Program-made: the position numbers and the translations under genes
In this document: piece by piece, positions 32,401 to 44,937 of the stretch
Layout: each line of letters opens with the position of its first letter
How positions within the stretch are numbered: position 1 is the first letter of the stretch
Notes under the pieces: model-generated
The model's input: the letters and a program-made list of their open reading frames with translations, nothing else
What the model was told of the DNA's origin: nothing
Database searches by the model: none
Origin: Terfezia claveryi
Taxonomy: Eukaryota > Ascomycota > Pezizomycetes > Pezizales > Pezizaceae
Direction: 5' to 3'
DNA length: 64,000 nucleotides
Assembly: GCA_015179025.1 (NCBI GenBank)
Contig: WHUX01000040.1
Span: 1 to 64,000 of the forward strand

Positions 32401-32854
32401 CCAACAGTTCATTATAGCTCGTGTCTCGATTGTTTGGTGCAGTTGTGCCGTTGAGCCCCTAATGGAACCCACAAAAGTAAATATTGCACCAAAGAAAAGA
32501 GGTACCAATTGCAGTTGTAGCTGCGTAAGTGTGATATCATTTTGTCTGCTGAGGGGTAGGAGAATCTTCTGTTGCCGATTCCCCCCTCACCTCCGTTATC
32601 TTCCACTCTGCCCTAATGCTTTTCCATCTTCACCTTCTCCGTTACCATTCACATAGTTGTCATTGTCACCCATATTAAACAGCATGACATCTTCTTTGGC
32701 TTCTGCTTTAGCGAAAAACAGCCATTATGGTCCATCTCCACGGCTTGCCGAGGGTTGTACGCTTTATAGTTGCCGTGCTAGAAACTATTGTAGGTATTGT
32801 CCTTAATGCGGTTGCGTTATGGATTAAAATTCCAGATCACGAAAGCCAGAACAT

Positions 32855-32883
32855 GTGCTGCTGTAGTCTGGTTAGTGCTGCTG
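32855..32883 (+). mobile_element. Nano-insertion 7: 11 bp with perfect 9-bp duplication
   Basis: TAGTCTGGTTA (32864-32874) between GTGCTGCTG (32855-32863) and GTGCTGCTG (32875-32883), 9/9. Confidence 0.88.
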
Positions 32884-33835
32884 CTCCTCCAGATCCATGA
32901 TATCTTCTTTGGCATCCTTACTTTTCGATAGACCTTCCCTCCAAGCCTATTCGATGAAGCAGGTTTAATATACGATCTTCTCCCTCTTTGACCAGTTCAG
33001 TGGCTGTCACTGGCTGGCTTAAAGTCGTCGAGAGCGGCGTCTGCAGCAGCACAGGCAGCCCCGCCGATCATGTTCTGTTTGGTGAGGTAGCTACCTGTGT
33101 ACCTCATGGTATTTAATATCCATGCCTGCAGTGTTATTGGGAGTCTGAGAGTAAGTGCCAACTCACTTCTTGCTAGTATATGTCAAGCAGATTCTAAGGA
33201 GAAGGAAGAGGTCAACATTGCGGCGAAACAGTTAGTCGAGCAAATTATAGATATGGCGAGCGGATAAGGGTGTCCGCCCTACAGTAAGTAGTTGTAGATA
33301 ATCGATTCCGACAAGATATGAGCGCAAGTAGACCTGAGGGAGAAATATGTCTGCTCGGTGCTGAGATGGCCAGTCCTATCACCAAAGGGATGGGAACCCA
33401 GGGAGGGGATGGGAGTCTTGGGAGAAAACAGTCTCAGAAGATAGAGAGAACCCGGTGCTATTCCTGATGGACCTGTTGTCCAAACTAGGCTCTCGAGACC
33501 AGTTACAAAGAGAACCTACTCGTCTACAGTACAGACACAAATAGCAATTGGTGGCACTAAGGTGTACTGCGTTTTGGTGATATTTGGATGAAGGAGACAT
33601 TTATGGGGACGAATAATCACATTCACAAGTGAAGCAGCGAGGAGTCCAATAGTGTACGGTAAAGCATGTTGATTATAAACGAAATCTCCCCAGCCACCAC
33701 AAAACATGCAGAAGTCTCTCTTCTCTAAAACAAAGAAACAACAAAACAGTAGAACCCCATAACCCGAGTCAGATTGTTCTTTTCCAGACAAGCTACCATC
33801 TAAATGAGATTAATTCTCTTGGTGATAACTAGTCT

Positions 33836-35166
33836 TTAGTGACCACAACAGCAGCCCTTCTTTGGTGCATCGGTTGCCTTTCCAGAGTCGACTGGCAACT
33901 TTGGTGCATCAGTTACCTTTCCAGAGTCGACTGGCAACTTTGGTGCATCAGTTGCTTTCCCAGAGGTGACTGGCAACTTTGGTGTATCGGTTGCTTTCCC
34001 AGAGGTGACTGGCAACCTTGATGCATCAGTTGCTTTTCCAGAGTCGACTGGCAACTTTGGTGTATCAGTTGCTTTTCCAGAGGTGACTGGCAACTTTGGT
34101 GCATCAGTTGCCTTTCCAGAGTCGACTGGCAACTTTGGTGCACCGGTTACCTTTCCAGAGTCGACTGGCAACTTTGGTGCATCAGTTACCTTTCCAGAGT
34201 CGACTGGCAACTTCGGTGCATCGGTTACCTTTCCAGAGTCGACTGGCAACTTTGGTGCATCAGTTGCTTTTCCAGAGGTGACTGGCAACTTTGGTGTATC
34301 GGTTGCTTTCCCAGAGGTGACTGGCAACCTTGATGCATCAGTTGCTTTTCCAGAGTCGACTGGCAACTTTGGTGCATCAGTTGCTTTTCCAGAGGTGACT
34401 GGCAACTTTGGTGTATCGGTTGCTTTTCCAGAGGTGACTAGCAACTCTGGTCCATCATTGGTTGGACTTCCAGGCACAACTGACAGGCTGTACTCATCCG
34501 TGATATCATCATACTAAACACAGACTTAGCCAAATGTCAAGAGAGAAGGATGATTGTCTAGCAGGAGCATGAAGGATAACAAAAGTACGAGAGGAAGAAA
34601 CAAGAGAATCATGAAAGGGGAAAGCTCTCACCTCTCCATCACCAGTAGTACATGCACCCCCAACCTCCGTAAGCATCTCATCCCTAAGCTTCTTCTTTTC
34701 AAGCTCACATGTTGGCTTTGCCCCCACACTGTAGCCTCCTTCGAGGTGGATCTCAAGTTGGAGCTTGTGTTGAGTATCTGCCTCGGTGAAGCCAGTAGCA
34801 ATGGAAGTGGCAGAGTAAGTGGTAACCTCGTCAGGATTTTGATAGGCTACAGTTTCCTATAGCCATACAAGGCCCCGTTAGAATATCTCACGTCGTACAC
34901 TCTAGGGGAGACTAAAAGACAAACCTTAGTTGGAATTTGGGCACCCATTTCCGTTTCCTGGCTCTTGCAGCAGGAAGTAGTAGCACGCTTCCCACAGGTA
35001 GTTGGTTGACAAGACATCTTGAAGCCCAGTTAGAGGATCTCAGCCCGTACATTCTAGTAGAGAGTAAAAGACAAACCTCAGTTGGAGTCTGAACACCAGT
35101 CTCCCGCTCCTGGCTCTTGTAGCGGGTAGAAGAACGTTGACCACAGTTACCTGGTGGGCAAGACAT
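33836..35166 (-). CDS. Four-exon gene: Cys-containing N-terminus, 13-residue repeats, CCC tail
   Basis: Model of 361 residues. Exon 1 35077-35166 starts MSCPPGNCGQRSSTRYKSQE; exon 2 34925-35017 is a duplicate of exon 1 starting MSCQPTTCGKRATTSCCKSQ; exon 3 34632-34856 encodes an acidic, possibly folded segment (NPDEVTTYSATSIATGF, LEIHLEGGYSVGAKPTCELE); exon 4 33836-34513 encodes 15 tandem 13-residue units of type KLPVDSGKATDAP and ends KKGCCCGH. All junctions are phase 0. Introns have GT/AG ends and CTAAC-like branch sites (CTCTAACTGGG, TTCTAACGGGG). Exon 2 carries its own ATG, so alternative first exons are possible. The unit alternates VDSGK and VTSGK. The basic residues plus three Cys at the end could be a lipidation site; this is inference. 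Family not recognised. Confidence 0.75.
33866..34450 (-). repeat. 39-bp minisatellite, 15 units, inside the CCC-tail gene
   Basis: Each unit is 39 bp and carries GGCAACTTTGGTGCATC (plus strand) and a TTTCCAGAG core. Two variant classes (GTCGACTGG and GGTGACTGG) occur in a non-random order, with a block of about five units appearing twice, so the array grew by multi-unit duplication. Confidence 0.9.
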
Positions 35167-36970
35167 CCTGAGTGAAGAAGATACTAAAGTGAAGAGTTTA
35201 GAGAAAAACGGAGTAGTTGAGGACTTTTGGTCTGAAGAGGAGTGATGTTCTGAGAGCTGTGAGGATGGAAGAGAAGAAGAGAAAAAAGGAGGGGGAGAGA
35301 GGGAGGTATAAGTACGTGAGGACAAGGAGCCACCAAGGTGCCTCCGAATGCTTCTTCTGGTACTTGCACCATGATGCCAAGCCCGACATCCACGACTATA
35401 TCCGCAAGTGGTAATGTATGGACTATGATAGGCGCTTTGGAGGGTGTTGATGCAGAACACCGCAGTTTGAGATTCTAGATTTAGGACCGGACAAAATGAG
35501 ATTCTGCAAGCGAACCAATATGTACAAAACTTGTACTCACGAGAATATTTTCAGCTTCTGTAAACGCATTACTAGTTGTTCTCGTGCCTTCTCTAGTCCC
35601 AAACCTAATATCATGTAAGTACGACTAAAAATATATATATATATATCGTTGATTGGTATTTTGGCAACAACATCTCGATCTATGGGCCTAAGGGTTTGAA
35701 AATACCCAGATTATTCTTTTGTGGCATGGACATATGAATGGTCAGGTGTATGTAATATAGGGGCCCTCATATTTGTTACAAGTTGTAGAAAGTGAGAACT
35801 TTGGATAGCTTTTCACGGAATGTAACATTTTTACTGTTTGTTACATTAAAGAAAAAGTTTACAAAACGAAAATTGTCATTATATAATTAGGAAACCAGAT
35901 TTTACTGTAGTGCGTTACAAGTTATAACAAATCATTCATTATGTTGTATGTATGTAGCCAGCCTTTTTTTGCTCGTTTTGTCTATGCCTCAACTTGTCTC
36001 ATTTATCGACAAGTGGTCACACACGCCCGACAGACCATTCAAATATCTCGTTGTCTGTTTTTTTTTTTTGAATCGCTGCCTCAAGGACGATTTGAGGTAA
36101 TTTTTTAGATACACTCAATCTATCCCCAAACGTCTCTCATAAAATAGAACCTTTACTCCTCCAACAGACCTCATTTTTTGAGATTCAACCCGCAGAAAGA
36201 ATAAGTCGAATCCCCCCTTCCCTGGGCTACTTAAAGTGGTGATAGAAAACTAGCTGTGTAGGAAGGCATCGACCTAACTACTTCACATACAAAACGAAAC
36301 GAAACAAAAAATCGAGTCAAATAAGCCGTTACCCTCATGTGCACATGTGGTATCGAAATCGACATAGATACTAGAATAATTACCAACTCTGAATTCCGAA
36401 TCCCAACCAGGAAAAAGTAACGCCTAGGTCTTCCTCTCTCTAGGTATGAAAAAAAAGACTTGAAGACTTCGGTACCATAGTAACTGTGACGGAAAATGTG
36501 GATGATATACCCGACCCCTCCTAGTCTGGTTCTTCTTCCCTTCTCCCTCCCTTCCCTCCCCTAATCACCTAATAGTACATTCTCCTGCTCACATTAACAG
36601 AAACATTATAACTACTATGGGTGAAAGAAAATCTCATAATTCATCATTCATGAACACTCTGGTATACGAATCTGCCTATCAAGCAAAAGCAATCCAGCGA
36701 AAACAAAAACCAAATCATACGCTCACAAAAGCAAGCACAATCCTAATCCTATGCGCAAGCAACCAGAAAAAAAAAGTTATTCAGCAACAATAGATACCCG
36801 TAGCCCAAAAAAGCCAACAGCTAAAATCCTAGATATCGCATCGCACCTTTAAATAATCCCATCCCATTCTTCTAATCTCTGAAATCCGCCACCAAATCGC
36901 CTCCAATGTTGACTGCTCTCTGCTTTCCCAACAAGATGCTTCATCCCTCGCCCTCAACTCAACTACAAAA
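35167..36970. other. Upstream region and intergenic DNA
   Basis: 35167-35460 is a purine-rich likely 5' region of the CCC-tail gene, with GTATAAGTACG at about 35308. 35460-36970 has no supported gene; it contains an ATATATATAT tract at 35632-35647 and a T13 tract at about 36058-36071. Confidence 0.5.
36522..36531 (+). mobile_element. TAGTCTGGTT copy without clear duplication
   Basis: Exact 10-mer in a pyrimidine-rich stretch. The low-complexity flanks (CCCCTCC / TTCTTCCC) prevent a reliable duplication call. Confidence 0.45.
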
Positions 36971-36974
36971 CCCC

Positions 36975-39900
36975 CTAGACCACAATCCCTCCCTGCGCAA
37001 GCACCTCCTTCTCCATCCTCTCCCTCTCCCTTTCGCTTCTATCCCTATCTACCCTCTCCCTGTCCTTCCTCCTCCGCCTCAACGTCTCACCTCCCGCATT
37101 ACTCACACTCGCACTCTCCCCCGCCCCCGCCGCCGCCGCCGCTTCACCACCACCACCACCACCTCTCTCCTTGTCCCTCCTCCTCTCCTTCTCCTTCTTC
37201 TCCTTCCTCCTCCTTTCCTTTTTCTCTGCTCTCTCCGCGTCCTCACCCCCAGTAGTCATCCCTTCCCCCGGCGCCTGCGACCGATCCCTTTCCTTTCCCG
37301 CATCCTTATCCCGCGGCCGCGATCGCTCTCGGTGCCGTGTATGTGACGAACGATCACGTTTATGTCTGCGCTCTCGCGACGGGGTATTTTCTACTGACGT
37401 CAACCCTCCCGCTGTAGAATATGGTTCTTGTACTTGATATTGTCCCTGTTGCAATTGCAAGACCCCATCATATCCCGCCGCTGTCGACAGCCCCGGGGCT
37501 CCAGCACTATTTCCAAGCTCCGGTAGCGACCTCTGACTCTTCTTCTCGGCGTCTTTAGACCTCACAGATCGCTCCTTGTCCTTTTTCTCCTCACGCTCCC
37601 TTCTCCGCCTTTGCTCCCTTTCTGCGTCGGTGCCATCGCGATGCTTGTGTTTGTGCTTGCTGCTACCTTCGCCGCGCTCTTTCTCTTTGTCTTTGTCCTT
37701 GCTACGCTTCTTCTTTTCCCGGTCCTTGTCCTTGTCGCGGGTATGCGAGCGGTCACGGTCACGGTCAGACTCCCGCTCTCGGGTCCTCCGGCGCGGACGG
37801 GAGGAGACCTCTGTGTTTCCGCCGATGATGCTGTCAGTTTCTTGTGGGTCTTGTTCGGGTTCTGGGGCGTGGCCATTATGGTGATTGTCGTGATGGCGAT
37901 GTTCATTGTGGTGATGATGGTGGTGGTGCTGATGGTGGTTGGGGTAGGGATTGTGTTGCTGATTGAACCTCTCCTGCTCTCTCATCCCCATGCCCATTCC
38001 CAGGGCACGCATATCGTCGAGCGATGGTGGCTGGGATAGCTCATGAGCTTGTGGTGGCTGTAAATGTCCCAACCTCATTCCCATTCCCATCGTTTGCCCT
38101 CTTTCCTCGTCGGGATGGATATACGCCGGCGGGGGCGACACTCCCTCACCCACGCCCACCCCACCGGCTCCCAATCCTTCTCCATGTCCGTTCGGAACAG
38201 CAGTATTCACCCTATCACTTCCCCTCGCCGTTCCCGGTCTCGTGCCATATTCATCCCCGCCCCGTGCAGTCTCAGGTCTTGAACCCCTCATAGCCTCCCT
38301 CCCCACCGAACCGTGAGCCCCACCCCTCCCACTGTCAGGCCGTAAATCAGTTGTACTTGGCGGTAGCGGTAAATTCACCGCCGAACCCCCCATTGAACCA
38401 ATACTATTCCGTGACCCAGGTCGACTATTCGATCCAAAAAACAACGGCAGTGGGGGTAACGGAAGTGGCATAGGACCTTCGACTTGGTTCATGAAGGGGT
38501 CTTCCCCGGGAGCCATATACGGCATAGGGATGGGCTCTATGTTTGTGGCACTTCCATTCTGTTGAACTTGATGTTGATGTTTTTGTTGGCCCTGCTGTTG
38601 TTGCTGTTGATGTTGGTGGTGTTGTTGCTGTTGCTGGGAGAAGCTTATCTGAGATGGGTCTCTGGAAGGATGCCTAGATTCCCCTACTGGTGGTGGTAGC
38701 GGTGCGTTAGCGTTTCCGGTTTGTGGACGGGACTCCACAGCCGTTGCGAATACTGCCTCGGGGTGGGGGCTGCTTGAGGATCTGTTTCTGCGTGCCGCAA
38801 TGGTGACGGGGGGATATCTCGTTCTAATTCTCTATCCGTTTCTTCTCCGCCTTGATCTCGCGGGTATGGTTGTGGTTGTGGTTGCGGCTGCGGCTGTAAC
38901 ATTTGCTGTAGCTGAGCGTGATGCTCGCGTAAAAGCTGCTCTCGTCGCATGTGCTCCCGCTGCAACTCTTCATAGTACCCCCGTTCGTGTCCCACAGGGA
39001 CAAGGTCCTGTGGATCTGTGCCACGGTGGTGGCCTTGTGGCACACGGGATCTATCTCTTTCTCTGTCTCTGGGCCGTTCTCTCTCTCTCTCTCGCTCCCT
39101 GCTGTCGACGGGTTGTCTGGATTCTCGTCGCTCTTTGCGACGTTTTTTCGAGTCGTTTTTTATCCTCGCTTCACCTACATCGTCTTGAGCAGGCCGATCG
39201 CCAAATGGATCTTCAATCCCTTCCTCCCCTCCACCTCCTCCTACCCTACTCTGTTTTTGTTCATGCTGAAGGTGGTGATGAGTGGCTGCACTCGGACTTG
39301 CAGCTGCCACTGCGGCCATTCCCATCGCCAACGGCCCCACCACCGCCCCATCCGGCACAGCACTCACACTTCCACTTCTCTCCCTTCTCTCCCTATGCCT
39401 CCTCATCGACGAAAGCGGTTTTGTCGGGCTACTATCCGCACCTACAGTCTCACTTCTCCTTCTGAAATGATGCGTGCGGGAGGAAATAGATGCGAGCGGA
39501 TCGACAGCCTGAGGGATGAGTTCCGGATCTGGATTAGTTGGGGGTGAGTCCATGGGGGAATTAATTTGTTGTTGTGGCATTGGCTTTAGGCGTTGTTGTT
39601 GGCGCTGGGATTTTGACCGTTGGGGTTGTCCTTCTATGTCTCTAGATTCGCGACGGTCGATTAGGGATTCTTGGAGCTGGAGGGCAGACAAATCTGCTGG
39701 GGGTTGGGGATGCGGTACCCTGGTCACCCCTGGGGGGCCATTCATACCGTTCATCATCATCGCCGGGGGTGCTTGTGCTCCCTGATCAGCAAACGGGGAC
39801 TCTTCCCCTTCTACTTCCCTCTCCCCGGAACTATCCTCTCCTGCTCCTAAACCGGCCCCCTGTGCTCCAGATGGGCCAGTCGGTGACACCAGACCCCCTT

Positions 39901-40824
39901 CTCCTCCCTCCCCCTCCTTCCTCCCACCAAACTTCCATCCCTTCTTCCAAATCTTCTTCCATGCTCCGCCCTCGCCGCTACCACTATCTGCCGCGCCACT
40001 AGGTCCCAATCCGCCATTCTTTTTCCTTTCCCGGATCAACCCCGGTAGTACCAACTCCTCTAATATAGTCTCCCCATACACCCCCACGACCTTCCCACCA
40101 CCAGCCAACATCTCCTCTGGCGTCATTCCGTGATTCCGCTTAAACAAGAACCTTACTGCCCTGACCATATCTTCCGAACAACCTAGTTTCTCTTCCATAC
40201 CAATTATCCCAAGGCAAACCTTCTCCATAGATGGTGTAGTCGCATCCCATATCTCCTGATACACCAACCGGGCCTTATCCGGCGGGAGTCCCAACTCCCG
40301 GCCAAGCTTCGCCTCCTTCAGCTCAATGAACGTCTGCGGCGGGGAGCCGGTGCTGGGGTCGTAGCCGAGGTAGTAGAGAAATACCTCCAGGTACATGCGG
40401 ACAGCATATGCGGTTGCTTCAGTTCTAGCGAGCCCTCGTGACTTGGGGGACTGCGCGAAGAAGTTGCTCATTAGAGGGCCAGCAGTGGCTGGAGAAATGA
40501 GATAGGTCGTTGCCGCGAGGTTTGCCGGCCCCCGGTTGGCGAGGGATGCGGGGGGCCCTTGGTCACCGCCCCGGTGGGGGAGCGGCGGGGCCTGAGACTG
40601 GGGTTGGAACTGCGTGGCGGTCGGGGTGGGATAGGATGTTCCACGTTGATGGTGGTTGTGGGGAGGAGGTGCACCGCTAGCGGCGGAGGTGTTGGGGTAG
40701 GGCTGCCTTGGAAGGGGTTCGGAGGGGTGGCTGTGGGGTGCCGGTGGTGGAGGGGTTGAGCAGGCATAGAGTGCCGATTAGAGCGGCTCCCATAGGGAGG
40801 TTGTGTAGGGGATGCGTATGACAT
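36975..40824 (-). CDS. Large conserved ascomycete protein with disordered charged C-terminus
   Basis: Two long overlapping frames (38684-40471 and 36975-38738) look like one gene of about 1,250 residues. The coding frame extends upstream of the internal ATG at 40471 (PANLAATTYLISPATAGPL before MSNFFAQSPKSRGLARTEAT) to about 40770. The likely true start, MSYASPTQPPYGSRSNRH at 40824, is in another frame, so an intron or frameshift lies between. The conserved part is a helical domain: AYAVRMYLEVFLYYLGYD, FIELKEAKLGRELGLPPDKA, EEKLGCSEDMVRAVRFLFKR. After it come Pro/Gln/His-rich runs, then RD/RE/KE arrays. The second frame is reached by a possible intron near 38700-38780 (GTATTC...GCTAAC...TCTAG) giving PRQ then HPSRDPSQ. 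The RS/RD-like C-terminus suggests a nuclear or RNA-linked role; this is inference. Confidence 0.7.
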
Positions 40825-42960
40825 TGTCGGTGTTGATGCCGTTGGGTCGGCTCTTTCTTTGTCAACAATACAGATTCTCGAAAGATTACGCTGTAGTGTT
40901 ATTATCCTCCCTAGTGAGGTTATTGCAGAATCTGCAATTGAGTCGCTCGCTGCACTGAATTTTTCTGAGCGATGAAAACCCCGTGTTTCCGTTTCTGTGA
41001 AAATTTCTGTAGCTGATTATCGCTGTTTTTCGCCCCCTGTCTTTCCCAACTGAACACCGCTAATGCTGTCGAAAAACGCCCCTTTTGTCCTTCTTTTCGT
41101 TCTCTTCTCTTCACTTAATACTTTTGATTTCCTCTCCAGATGCAGGGCGCCTAGCCAGGCCGTCAGCCAGCGGACCCGAGCAGTTGTCCAATTGCAATCC
41201 GGTTGCAACGGAATGCCTGTAGCCGTCGATGGACCCCTCAGCTCCTGTCGCGGTGCGGTGAGGGTGTAGGTAGCGACGACGCGCAATTCCGTCGGCAAGT
41301 TGGAGGAGAGGACGATTGGTTGGTGAGGGGAGGGGAGATTTACTGTCGGGGTTGTTTGACTGTATCGAATCGAGTCCCAAAGCTGCGTCAGTCAGAAGTC
41401 GCTGTCCAAAGTTGCCAGGAAGTAGAAGCGTATCGTACGGTACCGGCAGGGTCTGCCGCATAGTATCGCCAGCGGCCGGCCGGGTGTGTATGTAATTAAT
41501 GTATGCAGGTATGTATGTGGGGACGGATGTCTGATGGATGGATGGATGCGTGATGGGATGGGTGGGATGGTCCAGTCGTCGTTGTCAGGTTTATTTTGGC
41601 GGAGGAGCTGATTGGCGAGGGTGCATTTGGCGAGGGTGAAGCGAGTTCGAATCGAGATGCCTCTCATCATACATTCTTCTTACTTGAGAGAACGTCCTAT
41701 CATTCATAACTCTCATACATATAAACAACTGCCGATGCCTCCTCTCATGACTTCTCATAAACAGCTGCTGTATCACAAACTAGCTGTTTCGACATTTGGA
41801 TTGCAGCAACTGAGAAACTGAGTAGAGTTGAGTAGAGTACCTTTACCTAGAGACTGTTTTCTGGACGATTGACCGACCTCTTCCTCTTCTTCTCTGCCTA
41901 TTCACCGCTGGCTATACACAAGATTCGATTGCGCTTTGCATGTCGAGCGGATATCGACAAACCCCTTCACCGGTATACAGTCCGCTCGTATTGTTCTCAA
42001 ACACACCTCAACATAAACGAGGGAATCAAGATGCAGACGGAGCCTATGGCGGCTGCGGTGCTGGGCCTGTCGCAGGTCCGAAGCTCGACCTGGTCGATTG
42101 GTTCGATTAGGGGTGCTCCAGTGCACCTCATTATCAAGATCTAGAGTCTTTGGCGGCCCAAGTGTTTGACCAGCTCTGCACCACCGCTGGTGCATCTCCG
42201 ATTGCCAAACGTCCAGCGTATGGGGGAGCGAGAGAACACTGCTAGATGAATTGTTGGATACTCGACACATACCCACTGCATTTAAGCAAAGCGCCTATAT
42301 ATCATAGTGGGGGGTGATACAGGACAAGCAAACGCAGGACGAGTTACGAGCGCGCATGCATCACCAGCCATCTAATCTCCGGTAACAAAAATACTTCTTT
42401 TTAGTTCCTCCTCCAAAGTTCCCCCTACCACCCTCTCTCACCCCAATTGAGCCTCTCCAATCTTCTTCCTTCCTTCCATCCATGAGGACACTTCGTGTCG
42501 CTTCCTCTATTGGATGTAGGCGACATCACTTTTGAAGTGATATCTGATTCGCCATCTGAAGAGCTTTCTGCTTCGTTTGTGTTAAAATACGGGTTGTATT
42601 CACTCGTGATTGTTCTGATATGTTTAATCATGCACAAGTGAGATCGGAACAGCGGGGCTCTATATACCTATGAAGGTTCTCACAACGTGCGGATGGGTGG
42701 GCCAGCATATGGATAGAGCATCATACATGTTTATGGCTTTTGCGCCATTAGCATAGGACCCGGAGGTGAGGTTGGTGGATCATGATGATGGACTAGCGAT
42801 ACTAATGGTACCAGAGGCAAAAACTCCCCAGGGGGGGGGATGAGGAAGGTATTTGGCGGCGTTGATGTTTGCTATCTCGCCATATTTGCACAAGACCTGT
42901 ATTCCAGAGCGAAATTTCCCATGAGTGCTATAGCAATGACTTGTGTACTCAAGATTTACC
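40825..42960. other. Likely 5' region of the large gene, then intergenic DNA
   Basis: 40825-41470 is pyrimidine-rich and GC-richer than average, suggestive of a promoter or 5' leader. A GGATGGATGGATG run lies at about 41535-41550. No further gene is supported. The minus frame 42425-42637 shows no domain. Confidence 0.45.
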
Positions 42961-42984
42961 AATATCATACTTTTATATATACAC

Positions 42985-43017
42985 ATTTATTTTTATTTTT
43001 ATTTTTATTTTTTTTTG
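42985..43017 (+). repeat. (TTTTTA)n microsatellite
   Basis: TTTATTTTTATTTTTATTTT followed by a T run. Confidence 0.9.
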
Positions 43018-43099
43018 AGTCTATGTCTATAGAGCCTAAAACTATGAGATAGACCCGATTTCTCATCTTGGAAGACTCAGTACACTTTCAGGACAACGG

Positions 43100-44935
43100 G
43101 CTATATAAATATCTTTCCTTTTGAGCCTAAGAGATAACAGAAACAACTTCTACCTCCTCCACCATACCCACTAACCGACCAGTATCTCCGTCATAAATAC
43201 GCCTCTGCCTCCGCGCCCCTACCGGCCCTCTCTTTATATGAGATAAATGAAACTCGTAAAAGCTCTTCTTAACCACCTCTACGCCCCTTTGCTTCAAGCT
43301 AGATCAAGGTTAGAGAAGAGTGTCTCAATTACATCTACTGAATATTCCTTTCCCCCATCTTTAATCTTCTTTAACTACCTCCTCTAGTCATCCATATCCT
43401 CCCAACTACCTCACCTTCTGCCAATCTCCTCTCTCCATAGATACATCAAAGCTGTGTGCTTACCTGTTTCTACAAAACGACTACATGTCCTATACATTGA
43501 GTCAACAGAGTCACTCAGCTTGTTTCACCAGGACTATAGGTTGCCTTTTCCATTTCTACAGTAGATGTAATTGACCTGTGCCTTTCACTCCCACCTAACT
43601 ATTCTTCCTCTACCTGCCTCTATCGTCTTTCTTTCTGCCTTTCTTCTCTACTTCCACTCTTACTTGAGACCCACTTCCATAATTAATGATTCTGAAGGAA
43701 ATGCCTCTTTAACTTCTGCTTTTGCCAAAGCATCCGCTCACTCATTCCCTGGAATGCCTACATGTGCCCTTATCTAGCCAATCCTAACTGCGGTAAGTCT
43801 CAGAATATTCTGTCTCTTCTTGACTTTAGCTACTGCTGACCCCAAATCCATTGTCCTTGCTTTACTTCTTTTCCCTGCCTTCTTTACTACTGCCATAGCT
43901 ACTTGTGAGGTTGAATAAAGCTCTCCATAGACCTACTACCTCTCTATCCTAAACTATACATATTCTTCTTAAGCCCCTGCTACCTTTAATCCTACCCCCT
44001 TTTGAACACCAACTACTGCACCTTCAACTCTTCCTTTCTCACTTATACTTCTATTTGAATATATAACTACTATATTATCTTTGATTTTCTTAATTTTCCT
44101 GATCCACTAGTCTAGCTTCGTGTTGTTTAACAGGCCAATTAATGATAAGTATATTGTGACTGGGATGATACCTCTAATACTCAATACCTTATTCCTCTTC
44201 TCTTTTAGGCTGCCTACCTTACTTAGTATAGCTGTCATGACTGATACTAAGCTATCTTCCTATTGACATGGCTTACTAAAGTCATTTCATAACCTACCTC
44301 TCTCCTCAATCCTTCCTTTAGCTCTCTTCTGAAGATCTACAAGTATTATAGGATCCCTCAATATTTTTTCTTCTAATCTTACCTGAGCTATATCTAAGAC
44401 CATCCTTGGAGATTCTACTTCTATGATTTGGCTAACGAGTTCCCTCTTTTGACTCGTGTATTACATTGACGCATTTTTTTTAAAGCCTGGTATTAGAGCT
44501 TCTCAAATTCCTTTTCCCAGTCCTTCTGTCCTCTCTAGCCTAGTTCTGCTCCCCATAATACAACTGCTCTTACTATCCCCGTATAAGCCATCCTCTAGCT
44601 ATTTACACTCATCCCCCAAACGAGTTACCTAATCCACTGAGGTTTGCAGTGAGGTTTACCAGGAGTTTTCTGGCTTCAAAATTCTTGCCTCCCAATGACC
44701 TTTGAACGTCAAGCTCTCATCCATGATGATTCGTACCCACTTCACCCATTTCACATCTCTATCTTTTTTCCTTCTTGTATTCCATAAGACCAGCTTCTCG
44801 TATTTGCTATCTTCAAGAGGTAAGAAGTTAGTCTTTGACTACCTTCTAGACTATCTTGTCTGCGACTGTAAGAATAACTTGCATATCAATACCTGTGTGG
44901 AGGCGATCCCAAATGCAAATACTACAATCACCTAT
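43100..44935 (-). pseudogene. LINE (Tad1/jockey-like) remnant: RT C-terminal part and RNase H
   Basis: On the minus strand the 44930-44470 part reads, through many stops, as the distal RT region of a fungal LINE: I-MDESLTFKGHWEARILK, ARKLLVNLT, GWLIRG, WGAELG and DWEKEFEK. Further on (about 43700-43800) comes the RNase H C-terminal motif HVGIPGNE-ADALAKAE. Trp codons are replaced by TAG or TGA at several conserved places (for example between NE and AD), which points to G-to-A changes on this strand. No long frame remains. This non-LTR element would have used target-primed reverse transcription when intact. Confidence 0.75.
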
Positions 44936-44937
44936 CC

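Noticed and set aside
33839..34517. Plus-strand VTGNFGASVAFPES repeat protein
   Set aside because: It is the antisense frame of the 39-bp array. The minus strand has splice sites, joined exons and a meaningful start, and the plus frame does not.
37171..39547. Several plus-strand hydrophobic ORFs
   Set aside because: Antisense to the RD/RE/Q-rich minus-strand gene; composition reflects the low-complexity codons of that gene.
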